From Endozoicomonas sp. NE40 (GTDB lineage Bacteria > Pseudomonadota > Gammaproteobacteria > Pseudomonadales > Endozoicomonadaceae), in contig NZ_JBEWTB010000002.1 of NCBI RefSeq assembly GCF_040549045.1, positions 3,310,001 through 3,374,000 of the forward strand: a DNA stretch of 64,000 nucleotides, given 5' to 3'. Shown piece after piece: positions 10,528-18,771 of the stretch. The position numbers and the translations under genes are program-made. A model generated the notes under the pieces. The model saw only the letters and a program-made list of their open reading frames with translations. It was not told where the DNA came from and searched no databases. Positions within the stretch are counted from its first letter, which is position 1. Each line of letters starts with the position of its first letter.

Positions 10528-11268
10528 ATGGCAGATAATGTTATTGAAACATTGATGGGAAAGCCTTTGCTGAGTGTGGAAAAGGTTTCCGCTTTTTATG
10601 GCAAGGTTCAGGCACTGGATGGTATCAGTGTCGATATCTGGCCGGGGGAGATAGTGACTCTGATCGGTGCCAACGGGGCCGGTAAAACGTCATTATTACT
10701 GACCATCTGCGGTGAACCCAGGGCCAGCTCAGGCAGTATTATTTATGATGGTCAGGACATCGCACACAAACCAACATCAGACATTATGCGCTCGGGGCTG
10801 GCGATTGTACCTGAAGGGCGTCGGATTTTTTCCCGCCTCACGGTTGAGGAAAACCTGACCATGGGCGGCTTCTTTGTAGAAGGGAAAACGTTTCAGAAAA
10901 ACTTTGAACACGTATTAGAGCTGTTTCCCCGACTCAAGGAGCGTTTAAAGCAACGTGGCGGCACCATGTCCGGTGGCGAGCAGCAAATGCTGGCCATTGC
11001 CAGGGCGCTGATGAGTTCTCCCCGGTTGATGCTTTTGGATGAGCCTTCGCTTGGGCTGGCCCCCATTATTATTCAGCAGATTTTTGAAATCATCGACAAG
11101 CTGCGCAGCGAAGGCGTGACGATTTTTCTGGTTGAACAGAATGCCAATCAGGCTCTGAAACTTGCAGACCGGGGCTATGTTCTGGAAAACGGACGCATTG
11201 TTCTACAGGATCAGGGCAGTGTCCTGTTGACCAACGAAGCAGTTCAGGAAGCGTATCTTGGTGCCTGA
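10528..11268 (+). CDS. livF: Branched-chain amino acid ABC transporter ATP-binding protein LivF
   Basis: A 246-residue ABC ATPase pairing with LivG. Walker A is GANGAGKTS, the family-typical VPEGRRIFSRLTVEENL follows, the signature is MSGGEQQMLAIARAL, Walker B is LMLLDEPSLGLAP, and the switch region reads FLVEQN (Gln-Asn instead of His, which is normal in LivF). It is the last gene of the operon, three bases after livG, with GGGGGAGTCC as ribosome-binding site. An inverted repeat that may end the transcript lies about 46 bases after the stop. Confidence 0.96.
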   Translation: MADNVIETLMGKPLLSVEKVSAFYGKVQALDGISVDIWPGEIVTLIGANGAGKTSLLLTICGEPRASSGSIIYDGQDIAHKPTSDIMRSGLAIVPEGRRIFSRLTVEENLTMGGFFVEGKTFQKNFEHVLELFPRLKERLKQRGGTMSGGEQQMLAIARALMSSPRLMLLDEPSLGLAPIIIQQIFEIIDKLRSEGVTIFLVEQNANQALKLADRGYVLENGRIVLQDQGSVLLTNEAVQEAYLGA

Positions 11269-11314
11269 ATTGCCAAATTAGTGACGTTGCGCTGTTTTGT
11301 ATTCACCCTTTAAA

Positions 11315-11350
11315 GGTCGATACCTACCACTGATCAGACGGGTATCGACC
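11315..11350 (+). terminator. Inverted repeat after livF, possible terminator
   Basis: GGTCGATACC and GGTATCGACC make a perfect 10-bp stem around a 16-base loop, followed by a C/T-rich tract (CGTCCTTCCTCC) rather than a pure T run. It is a plausible end for the liv transcript, or a hairpin stabilising its 3' end. Confidence 0.5.
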
Positions 11351-11446
11351 CGTCCTTCCTCCTTTCTTTCTGCAATTATCCTGACAGACCGAAGATACGG
11401 GTAATGGACACTGTTGTCTGCCTGGAGATAGTTTGTGCTGCTTTCC

Positions 11447-11452
11447 TATAAT
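11447..11452 (+). promoter_or_regulatory. Candidate -10 box before the 38-residue gene
   Basis: A perfect TATAAT stands 32 bases before the ATG of the small gene, leaving a leader of about 25 bases. A -35 at standard spacing is poor (GGAGAT). Confidence 0.45.
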
Positions 11453-11484
11453 TTTTACTGATTAAGCAGTACGAGGTGAGCAGT

Positions 11485-11601
11485 ATGAAACCTTCGAATG
11501 ATCAATTGAGCCGTCAGGAAATAGTCCTGCTGTCTCTTTCTCTTTTGGCACTGGGTTTGTCTTTACTTTATTTCGCTAAAAGTCTCTTTTCTGGTTTCTG
11601 A
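11485..11601 (+). CDS. Membrane mini-protein, 38 residues, function unknown
   Basis: A 38-codon frame starting MKPSNDQLSRQEIV and continuing as one hydrophobic helix rich in Leu and Ser (about 14-32), ending KSLFSGF. It has a good ribosome-binding site (GAGGTGAG, 4-6 bases before ATG) and its own TATAAT. The layout (short polar N-terminus, one helix, very short tail) resembles the 41-residue protein at 5.8 kb without obvious sequence identity. It lies between the liv operon and the hybrid kinase gene, which begins 85 bases later, so it could be a lead cistron of the signalling operon. No family recognised. Confidence 0.6.
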   Translation: MKPSNDQLSRQEIVLLSLSLLALGLSLLYFAKSLFSGF

Positions 11602-11686
11602 GAGGGGGGCATATCCGCTAAACCTTTCTGTGGTGGAGGCGATTGAATAAGGGTTAAACCCTGAACATCTGGCTGATCAGGATGCA

Positions 11687-14600
11687 ATGGATTTGCCCTT
11701 TATGAAGCGAACAGACAGTCAACAATCACAGACCAAATTCAGACATGGACTCGCAGCCACTTTGTTTGGCTGGTTCATGCTGCTGTCTTTAACGCCTATC
11801 GCAATCATTGGTTTCAACGAGTACCGTGAAGGGAAAAATGCCATTGTCGATAGTCGCTATCAGGAGCTGACCACCATCAATCTCCTGTTGAGCCAGCAAA
11901 TTAATGATTACTTTGATTCGGTTGTCACCAACCTGTTTATAAAGGCAGGCATAGCCCAGACGTTTCTGCAGAAGCTTGAGAGTAGTTTTATTCAGTCAGG
12001 AAGCAGCCTGAATGACTTTGTCTACTCAGAACCCTACAACTATATACTGGACGACTATTCCCGGGAGTTTCTTGATTTCCTGCGTTATTACGATTATTCC
12101 GATGTCATTCTGGCGGATGCGAATGGCAATATTCTTTACACGGTGAACGCCTATTCCGACCTTGGGAAAAACCTGTTTGAAGATGAATCACTTAAAGCAA
12201 CTTCTTTTTCTCTTGCCGTCAAAAGCAGCATAGAACTGGCTGAACCCCGTTATGCTGATGTCGATTTATATCCAGCGATTCACGACCAGCCCGTCAGTTT
12301 CTTTATTCTGCCGCTCGTCAATGACCGGGAAGGCGTGGATGGTGTGCTGGCCGTTCAGATACTGGCTTATAACGTTCAAAGCATATTCGAGAACGATAAC
12401 CAGTTTGGTGCGGGACTGAAATCCTACCTTGTGGGTACCGACCAGTATGTTCGCTACGGAACAGAGCTGGGTTCTGACCAGACCATGAAGGTTCAGGTCG
12501 ATAACCCTCTGGTTGAAAACTGGATCAGTCGCCTGGATGAAGAGACTTTCGAGTTTGTTGAGCTTGATGAACACCTGGATCATGATCACGGTCATGATCA
12601 CGATGAATTAAGTGAGAATGAGTTTGATGATCTGAGCCTGGATGTAGAGGAAACTGAGGAGCATTCAAAGGCAAAAGACATAATGGTTGCCAGTCGTGCT
12701 CATATTCTCAGTTATAAAAATGCTGGCAATCAACCTGTACTAGGCACTTTCCACCCCATAAATGTGGCGGGGACGCCACTGGTGATGATTTCAGAAGTAC
12801 TGGAAACGGACGCTTTTTCTACGGTTAAAAGCTTCAGGAACCGGCTGCTGCTTATTACTGCGATCACCATTCTGCTGGTATTGATGATCGCCCTGCTGAT
12901 TACCCGCAGGCTGGTAAAACCGATTCGTACCATTACCGCCTGGGTGAATCGGGTGGCGTCCGGAGACTATGTACAGGTTGATGTAATCAGTGGTCACAAT
13001 GAAATCAGTGAGCTGAGTAGCAGCTTTGCTGAAATGACCGAAAAGTTACGGCGGGTAATTAATGAAAATAAAAGGAAAAGCTGGCAGCAGGATGGGCAGG
13101 CCGGGCTGAATAACAGCATTCGCGGTGAGCAGGAAATCTCTGACCTCTGTAAGCATATAGTGTCGTATCTGGCTCAATATCTGGATATGCAGACAGGCGC
13201 TATGTACGTTCTGGATGATGATAAACAGTTGCAGCTGATGGGCTCTTACGCCTGGAGTAAGCGCAAACAGACCAAAAACAGTTTCGAACTGGGTGAGGGT
13301 ATGGTCGGGCAGGCCGCGCTTGAGCAGCAGACGATTGAACTCACCAATCTGCCAGATAATTACATGACCGTTGAGTCAGGTCTGGGTATGGCGGCTCCAC
13401 ACTCTGTTATTGTGGTGCCTCTGATGTATGAGAATGAAGTAAAGGGTGTTCTTGAGTTTGGGCTGTTGAAGCCACTGACCGAAGAGCAGAAAGCCTTCCT
13501 TGAGCAGTCCGTTGAAAACGTAGCGATTGGCATTAACTCAGCCCAATACCGAACCCGTGTTAACCAGCTGCTCGACAAAACCACCAAACAGTCAGAAGCC
13601 ATGCGTGAACAGCAGGAAGAGTTGAAAGCTGTGAATGATGAGCTGGAAAATCGTGCCAAGATTCTGGAGGAATCACAGGAAGAACTGAAAGCTCAAAGTG
13701 AGGAGATGCAGAAGTCCAATGTTGAGCTGGAAGAAAAGACCGAAATGCTGCAACAGCAGAAAGCTGAAATTGAACGTAAGAACCTTGATATTGAACTGTC
13801 CAGCAAGACACTGGAAGAAAAAGCCAAAGAGCTTGAACTGGCCAGTAAATACAAGTCAGAGTTTCTGGCGAATATGTCCCATGAGCTTCGCACACCTCTG
13901 AACTCGCTGTTGCTGCTGGCGCAAATGCTGGCAGACAATGACGAGGGCAACCTGACCGAAGACCAGATTGAGTCTGCCGAGGTGATATACAACGGCGGTA
14001 AAGAGCTGCTTGACCTGATTAACGACATTCTTGACCTGTCCAAGGTTGAAGCGGGCAAGATGGCAGTTAATCTGGAAGACGTTGATGTTGAAGAACTGTG
14101 TACCAGCGCCAAAACACTCTTTAAGCCGCTGGCTGATGACCGTGGCCTCGACTTCTCCGTAGAAGTCGATCCCGGAACTACCCGGTGCATTCTTTCAGAC
14201 AGCCAGCGGCTGATGCAGATTATCAAAAATTTCCTGTCTAACGGATTCAAGTTCACTGAAAAAGGCGGTGTTTATATCCGCATACACAATACCAGCCGAC
14301 AGACAGAGCATGGTGAAGAGACTTTTGTGGCATTTGATGTCAGGGATACCGGTATAGGGATTCCGAAAGAGAAGCAAAAAGTCATATTTGAAGCTTTCCA
14401 GCAGGCGGATGGTTCAACCAGCCGCCAGTATGGTGGCACCGGCCTTGGTCTGGCTATTTCCCGGGAAATGGCAAACATGCTGGGCGGGTACATAGGGCTT
14501 GAAAGTACAGAAAATGAAGGCACAACCTTTACGCTCTATCTGCCAGACAATGCTGTCTGCTCTCTTACCGGTGAAAAAATTCTGGCAGAAAGTTACTCAC

Positions 14601-15004
14601 CGGCTGTTTCTGATGGCCTGTCAGGAGCTGCAGCAGACAAACCTGCAACCTCTCCGGGAAAGGCTCGTAAAAAGGTCAGGGAAATGGCTGAGACACCGGC
14701 ACCAGCTCCGAAAGCAGATGCTGCCCTATTGTCTTCAGACGGCAAAACCCTGTTGCTGATCGAAGACGATGAACACTTTTCCAACATTTTATGTCAGATA
14801 GCGAAAAACCATCAGTTTGTCTGTTTAGTGGCGCACAGTGGTCAGGAAGGCATTGAGATGGCTAAATCCAGTCGGCCAGGGGCTATTGTGCTTGATCTTG
14901 GTCTGCCCGATATGGACGGTGAAGCGGTTCTTAATATTCTCAAAAGCGAACCATTAACTCGCGATATTCCGGTTCATATTATTTCCGGGCCGGGATCGGG
15001 ATGA
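11687..15004 (+). CDS. Hybrid sensor histidine kinase, N-terminal part (frameshifted)
   Basis: 1105 codons of a large membrane hybrid kinase. Order seen: TM helix about 25-48; periplasmic sensor region about 50-385 with a His/Asp-rich insertion at 294-307; TM helix about 386-408; HAMP to about 465; GAF-like domain about 480-625; long Glu/Gln-rich coiled coil about 625-725; HisKA with phospho-His732 in MSHELRTPL; HATPase_c with N-box NFLSNGFKFTEKGG, G1 DTGIGIP and G2 GGTGLGL; a linker; and a receiver with phospho-Asp1070 (LDLGLPDMDG). The frame ends abruptly at HIISGPGSG, inside the receiver, because of one extra base in the G-rich run near 14987-14999. The rest continues in the next entry. 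First gene of a kinase-CheR-CheB-GGDEF operon. A downstream ATG at 11702 is an alternative start. Confidence 0.88.
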   Translation: MDLPFMKRTDSQQSQTKFRHGLAATLFGWFMLLSLTPIAIIGFNEYREGKNAIVDSRYQELTTINLLLSQQINDYFDSVVTNLFIKAGIAQTFLQKLESSFIQSGSSLNDFVYSEPYNYILDDYSREFLDFLRYYDYSDVILADANGNILYTVNAYSDLGKNLFEDESLKATSFSLAVKSSIELAEPRYADVDLYPAIHDQPVSFFILPLVNDREGVDGVLAVQILAYNVQSIFENDNQFGAGLKSYLVGTDQYVRYGTELGSDQTMKVQVDNPLVENWISRLDEETFEFVELDEHLDHDHGHDHDELSENEFDDLSLDVEETEEHSKAKDIMVASRAHILSYKNAGNQPVLGTFHPINVAGTPLVMISEVLETDAFSTVKSFRNRLLLITAITILLVLMIALLITRRLVKPIRTITAWVNRVASGDYVQVDVISGHNEISELSSSFAEMTEKLRRVINENKRKSWQQDGQAGLNNSIRGEQEISDLCKHIVSYLAQYLDMQTGAMYVLDDDKQLQLMGSYAWSKRKQTKNSFELGEGMVGQAALEQQTIELTNLPDNYMTVESGLGMAAPHSVIVVPLMYENEVKGVLEFGLLKPLTEEQKAFLEQSVENVAIGINSAQYRTRVNQLLDKTTKQSEAMREQQEELKAVNDELENRAKILEESQEELKAQSEEMQKSNVELEEKTEMLQQQKAEIERKNLDIELSSKTLEEKAKELELASKYKSEFLANMSHELRTPLNSLLLLAQMLADNDEGNLTEDQIESAEVIYNGGKELLDLINDILDLSKVEAGKMAVNLEDVDVEELCTSAKTLFKPLADDRGLDFSVEVDPGTTRCILSDSQRLMQIIKNFLSNGFKFTEKGGVYIRIHNTSRQTEHGEETFVAFDVRDTGIGIPKEKQKVIFEAFQQADGSTSRQYGGTGLGLAISREMANMLGGYIGLESTENEGTTFTLYLPDNAVCSLTGEKILAESYSPAVSDGLSGAAADKPATSPGKARKKVREMAETPAPAPKADAALLSSDGKTLLLIEDDEHFSNILCQIAKNHQFVCLVAHSGQEGIEMAKSSRPGAIVLDLGLPDMDGEAVLNILKSEPLTRDIPVHIISGPGSG

Positions 15005-15023
15005 GATTAAAAATTCTCATGCT

Positions 15024-15899
15024 GTGGGGTATTTAACCAAGCCTGTCACAGTAGCGGATCTGGAGTCCGTGTTTACCACCGTCGAGCAGGCTATCTCATC
15101 AGACATCAGTCATACATTGCTGCTTGATGCGGATGAAAGCAGCCGGGCGCACATGAAAGAACTGCTGGTGAAAAAAGGGCTGAATGTTGGCGAAGCCAAA
15201 ACAGCTGCCGATGCCATGGTTTCACAGCTGGAACATCAATGGCAGTGCATTGTTATGGATGTTGACCTGCCAGATATGAGCGGGTTGGCGTTTCTGGAGG
15301 GACTGTACGAAAAATTGCAGGGAAAAATGCCTTCGATTGTTATTCATACCAGCAGAGTCCTGGGTAAGGAAGAACATAACCAGCTGCAAAAATTCAGCGG
15401 TTCGATGGTGATGAAAGGTGATATGGCATCGGACCGGGTGATTGATGAGGTCAGCCTGTTCATGCATTCCATTGACAATAACGATGGGACCGAAAAAGAA
15501 CCTGTAAGTCTTCCGGAGAACTCTCTGGAAGGTCACAAAATATTGCTGGTGGATGATGACCTGCGTAATACCTTTGCTCTGTCAAAAGGGCTTCAGGCTA
15601 TTGGGCTGGAAGTACTGATCGCTGATAACGGTGAGAATGCACTGAAGAAGCTGGAAGAAGAAGAGGGTATAGAACTGGTGTTGATGGATATCATGATGCC
15701 AGTGATGGATGGCTATGAAGCCATGACAAAGATGCGGGAACACCCGCAGTTGAAGGATATGCCGGTTATTGCACTTACGGCCAAGGCCATGTCAGACGAC
15801 AAGTCTAAATGCATTGAGGCCGGAGCCAACGATTATATGACCAAGCCTGTAGACCTTGAAAAGCTGGTGGCTATGATGAAGCTGTGGTTATTCAAATGA
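15024..15899 (+). CDS. Hybrid sensor kinase, C-terminal receiver part (continuation after frameshift)
   Basis: This frame carries the end of receiver 1 (the GYLTKPV block with its conserved Lys), then two more receivers. Receiver 2 (about 30-145) has LLLDADES in place of the usual acidic pair but keeps Asp in VMDVDLPDMSG. Receiver 3 (about 170-291) is complete: LLVDDD, LMDIMMPVMDG, ALTAKAM and KPV. Reading back across the junction in this frame gives RDRDEIKNSHA before AVGYLTKPV, natural receiver sequence, so this is not an independent gene: the GTG at 15024 has no ribosome-binding site. With one base removed the two parts form a protein of about 1,400 residues. Either a real disruption or an assembly indel. 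It ends overlapping cheR (ATGA). Confidence 0.8.
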   Translation: MGYLTKPVTVADLESVFTTVEQAISSDISHTLLLDADESSRAHMKELLVKKGLNVGEAKTAADAMVSQLEHQWQCIVMDVDLPDMSGLAFLEGLYEKLQGKMPSIVIHTSRVLGKEEHNQLQKFSGSMVMKGDMASDRVIDEVSLFMHSIDNNDGTEKEPVSLPENSLEGHKILLVDDDLRNTFALSKGLQAIGLEVLIADNGENALKKLEEEEGIELVLMDIMMPVMDGYEAMTKMREHPQLKDMPVIALTAKAMSDDKSKCIEAGANDYMTKPVDLEKLVAMMKLWLFK

Positions 15900-16717
15900 C
15901 AGAGACTTATCAGGATCTGGAGCTGCAGCTATTACTCGATGCAGTAAAAGCTCGATATGGATATGAGTTTGCCCATTATGCCCGGGCTTCAATGATGCGG
16001 CGAATTCGCAAGCATATGAGTGCGGCCAAAACAGACAGAATCAGCGACCTTATTCCCCTGTTTATCCATGATGAAGCCGCCTTTGCCCACTTTGTTAAAG
16101 ATATGTCTGTCACCGTGACAGAGATGTTTCGTGACCCCGACTTTTTTCAGGCATTGCGCAAGAACATCATTCCTCTGTTAAAGACCTTTCCTTTTATAAA
16201 AATCTGGCATGCCGGTTGTGCGACAGGGCAGGAAGCGTACTCCATGGCAATCTTGCTGGACGAAGAAAATCTGCTGGATCGCTGCCAGATATACGCGACA
16301 GATTTTAATGAAAACTCCCTGAAAATTGCCCGCAGTGGCATTTATCCGGATGCTGAGTTGCCACTGTATGAAGACAATTACAGCAAGTCCGGTGGGTATA
16401 CGTCATTGGAGAATTATTGCAGCCGGGGGTACGACTCGATCAAATTCAATGGCCGGCTGTCAGAGCATATTACCTTTGCCAACCATAATCTGGTATCGGA
16501 TGGTGTCTTCGGTGAAATGAACCTTGTTCTGTGCCGCAATGTACTGATTTATTTCAACAATGAGTTGCAGGACCGGGTACTGAAACTGTTGATTGACAGT
16601 TTGAGGTCCCGGGGTATTTTGTGCCTTGGGCGGCGGGAAAATATTCAGTTCAGTGAATCGTCGAGCCAGCTCGAAACCGTTGACCGGCCTCAGCGAATAT
16701 TCAGGAAAAAAGTCTGA
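15896..16717 (+). CDS. CheR-type protein-glutamate O-methyltransferase
   Basis: A 273-residue SAM-dependent methyltransferase of the CheR family. The N-terminal helical domain includes RYGYEFAHYARASMMRRIRKHM. The SAM-binding domain shows WHAGCATGQEAYS (motif I), the ATDFNENSL acidic loop and LVLCRNVLIYF. The start is the ATG overlapping the kinase stop; an in-frame GTG 12 bases earlier is less likely. No chemoreceptor or cheA/cheW lies nearby, so its target is probably the hybrid kinase or a remote receptor. This stand-alone CheR/CheB pairing with hybrid kinases is known from many genomes, but its role is rarely tested. Confidence 0.92.
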   Translation: MTETYQDLELQLLLDAVKARYGYEFAHYARASMMRRIRKHMSAAKTDRISDLIPLFIHDEAAFAHFVKDMSVTVTEMFRDPDFFQALRKNIIPLLKTFPFIKIWHAGCATGQEAYSMAILLDEENLLDRCQIYATDFNENSLKIARSGIYPDAELPLYEDNYSKSGGYTSLENYCSRGYDSIKFNGRLSEHITFANHNLVSDGVFGEMNLVLCRNVLIYFNNELQDRVLKLLIDSLRSRGILCLGRRENIQFSESSSQLETVDRPQRIFRKKV

Positions 16718-17295
16718 TGCCTGTTAAAGAAGTATCACCGGTTGAACGCATTGTAGTGATTGGCGCCTCGGCAGGAGGATTCAGCGCTCTGCAAACCATT
16801 TTTTCAGAGTTGGGAAGCGAATTTAATTTTCCCATACTGGTTTGTAAGCATCTGGGAATAGGTGATGAAAAAGGGCTGGTGGATGTTCTGGCTAACCGCA
16901 CAGGCACTACGGTTATGTTGTCGCAGGATAAACTGCCTATGTACAACGGCTGCATTTATATGGCACCAGGCAATTACCACCTGCAGGTTGAGTCCCGTGA
17001 CATGCTGAGCCTGAGTATTGACGAGAGGGTTTGCCACTCAAGGCCGGCCGTTGATGTTCTGTTTGAGTCAGCCGCTGATGTCTTTGGTGAAAACGTCACT
17101 GCCATTGTCCTGACCGGTGCAAACAGTGACGGGGCGGCAGGTGTAAGAGCTGTTAAAGAGGCAGGAGGCAAAGTGGTTGCTCAGTCACCTGAATCAGCAG
17201 AGGCGAAGATCATGCCTAAAGCGGCGATTGAGACGGGATGTACCGATGCCATTCTTGATCTGGAAGGCATTGCCGGTTATCTCAGGCAGCCATAA
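16717..17295 (+). CDS. CheB-type protein-glutamate methylesterase (catalytic domain only)
   Basis: A 192-residue CheB methylesterase domain without the usual N-terminal receiver. The catalytic triad is present: Ser18 in GASAGG, His45 in VCKHLG and Asp138 in LTGANSDGAAG. Other family blocks are IYMAPGNYHL and SRPAVDVLFESAAD. It starts within the cheR stop codon (TGATG), so the two are coupled. Without its own receiver it must be controlled otherwise, perhaps by one of the three receivers of the upstream kinase (inference). It would reverse CheR methylation by hydrolysing glutamyl methyl esters. Confidence 0.92.
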   Translation: MPVKEVSPVERIVVIGASAGGFSALQTIFSELGSEFNFPILVCKHLGIGDEKGLVDVLANRTGTTVMLSQDKLPMYNGCIYMAPGNYHLQVESRDMLSLSIDERVCHSRPAVDVLFESAADVFGENVTAIVLTGANSDGAAGVRAVKEAGGKVVAQSPESAEAKIMPKAAIETGCTDAILDLEGIAGYLRQP

Positions 17296-17367
17296 GCGAG
17301 CTTAAACAGTAACAGAGTTTACATAGACAGGAGTTGAGAGCAGAGGTGCCGCTCAAGGAAGGAGCCT

Positions 17368-18699
17368 ATGAGTAACACAAGCAAAGTAAAAATTCTGGTG
17401 GTCGATGATCGCAAGGAAAATCTGTTGGCCATGGACAAACTTCTGAAACCCCTGGGGGCAGAAGTTCGCAAGGCGGATTCCGGAGAAGCTGCGCTGTCCG
17501 AAGTTCTGAACCACCAGTTTGCTGTCATCCTTCTGGACGTCCAGATGCCTGGAATGGATGGCTTTGAATGTGCCACCTTGCTGCACAGCAACAAGCAGAC
17601 AGCGAACATTCCAATTATTTTCGTGACTGCGATCAACAAAGACCAGGCTTATGTCAACAAAGGCTACAAGGCTGGAGCCGTTGATTATCTTCCCAAACCG
17701 ATTGTTCCGGAAATTCTGCTGGGTAAGGTAAAAGTCTTTTTGCAGCTGGAACAACAGCGACTGGAACTGGAAGATGTCACCAGGCAGCTGCGATGGATCA
17801 GCCGCAAAAACAAGCTGCTTCTGGATTGCGCCAGTGAAGGGATTGTGGGTCTGGATAATGACGGGAAGGTTTCATTTATTAATCCGGCAGCCTGCGCCCT
17901 GCTGGGCGGAACAGAAGAATCACTGTTGGAGAAGCATATCAGTCAATTTATGTATGCATCTAACGATGATGATCCCATGACCAGCTGGGACAGCTCCGGG
18001 ATGAAAGAAAACTGTTTGCAGAACGGTGGTAATTTTCAGATGGCCTCTGACCTCTGGCGTCAGTCCGAGGGAAGCTTTCCGGCAGAGTTAAGCGCGGCAG
18101 CTCTGGTCAATGAAAAAAAACAGGTACAGGGTGCGGTTCTGGTGTTCAACGACATCACCGAGCGCAAGAAACTGGAAGATCAGCTCACCAGGATGGCGAA
18201 ATACGACAACCTGACAGGGCTGGCCAACCGGGCGTTGTTCAAGGAGTTTTTGCAAATGTCCCTGGCTCGCAGTGAACGACGGAAAAAGAATACCGGGGTC
18301 ATGTATCTTGACCTGGATCACTTCAAGGAAGTCAACGACACACTGGGGCATGACGCAGGAGATGCCTTGCTGGTGAGTGTCGCTAACCGGCTTCAGGAGT
18401 GCGTTCGTGATGGCGATATGGTGGCACGTCTTGGTGGCGACGAATTTGCCATTGTGCTGGATGATGTAGCAGAGCCCCAGGACGCCAAAACGATTGCAGA
18501 AAAAATTCTGGAACAGTTTGCCATACCCCATGATTTATCGGGTGAAATGCGCAAGGTAGGCACCAGTATTGGCATTGCAACATCCAGTCATTCAGGAGAT
18601 GACCCTGATGCGCTGATCAAGGCGGCTGATGATGCTATGTATGTGGCAAAGAAAGCCGGCAGAAATGGCTACCGGATGGCGCATGAACTCAGGGAATAG
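17368..18699 (+). CDS. Response regulator with PAS and GGDEF domains, diguanylate cyclase
   Basis: A 443-residue cytosolic regulator that should make cyclic di-GMP. Receiver about 5-125: LVVDDRKEN, phospho-Asp in ILLDVQMPGMDG, Lys in LPKP. PAS about 145-265: SEGIVGLDNDGKVSFINPAA. GGDEF about 275-440: DNLTGLANRALF, the active-site LGGDEF, and the inhibitory I-site RDGD exactly five residues upstream, so product feedback is likely. It follows cheB by 72 bases, in a unit with the hybrid kinase, and ends at a strong terminator. The receiver-PAS layout matches the kinase gene at 34.7 kb. PAS ligand is unknown. Confidence 0.95.
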   Translation: MSNTSKVKILVVDDRKENLLAMDKLLKPLGAEVRKADSGEAALSEVLNHQFAVILLDVQMPGMDGFECATLLHSNKQTANIPIIFVTAINKDQAYVNKGYKAGAVDYLPKPIVPEILLGKVKVFLQLEQQRLELEDVTRQLRWISRKNKLLLDCASEGIVGLDNDGKVSFINPAACALLGGTEESLLEKHISQFMYASNDDDPMTSWDSSGMKENCLQNGGNFQMASDLWRQSEGSFPAELSAAALVNEKKQVQGAVLVFNDITERKKLEDQLTRMAKYDNLTGLANRALFKEFLQMSLARSERRKKNTGVMYLDLDHFKEVNDTLGHDAGDALLVSVANRLQECVRDGDMVARLGGDEFAIVLDDVAEPQDAKTIAEKILEQFAIPHDLSGEMRKVGTSIGIATSSHSGDDPDALIKAADDAMYVAKKAGRNGYRMAHELRE

Positions 18700-18713
18700 T
18701 CTGCTCTGATATG

Positions 18714-18739
18714 AAAAAGCCCGCAGTTGCGGGCTTTTT
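18714..18739. terminator. Terminator closing the signalling operon
   Basis: AAAAAGCCCGC-agtt-GCGGGCTTTTT is a perfect 11-bp stem with A and T tails. It lies between the convergent diguanylate cyclase and AbgT-type genes and can serve both. Confidence 0.93.
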
Positions 18740-18771
18740 CACAGGTGTAATGTTTTATCCGTTGATGGTCA

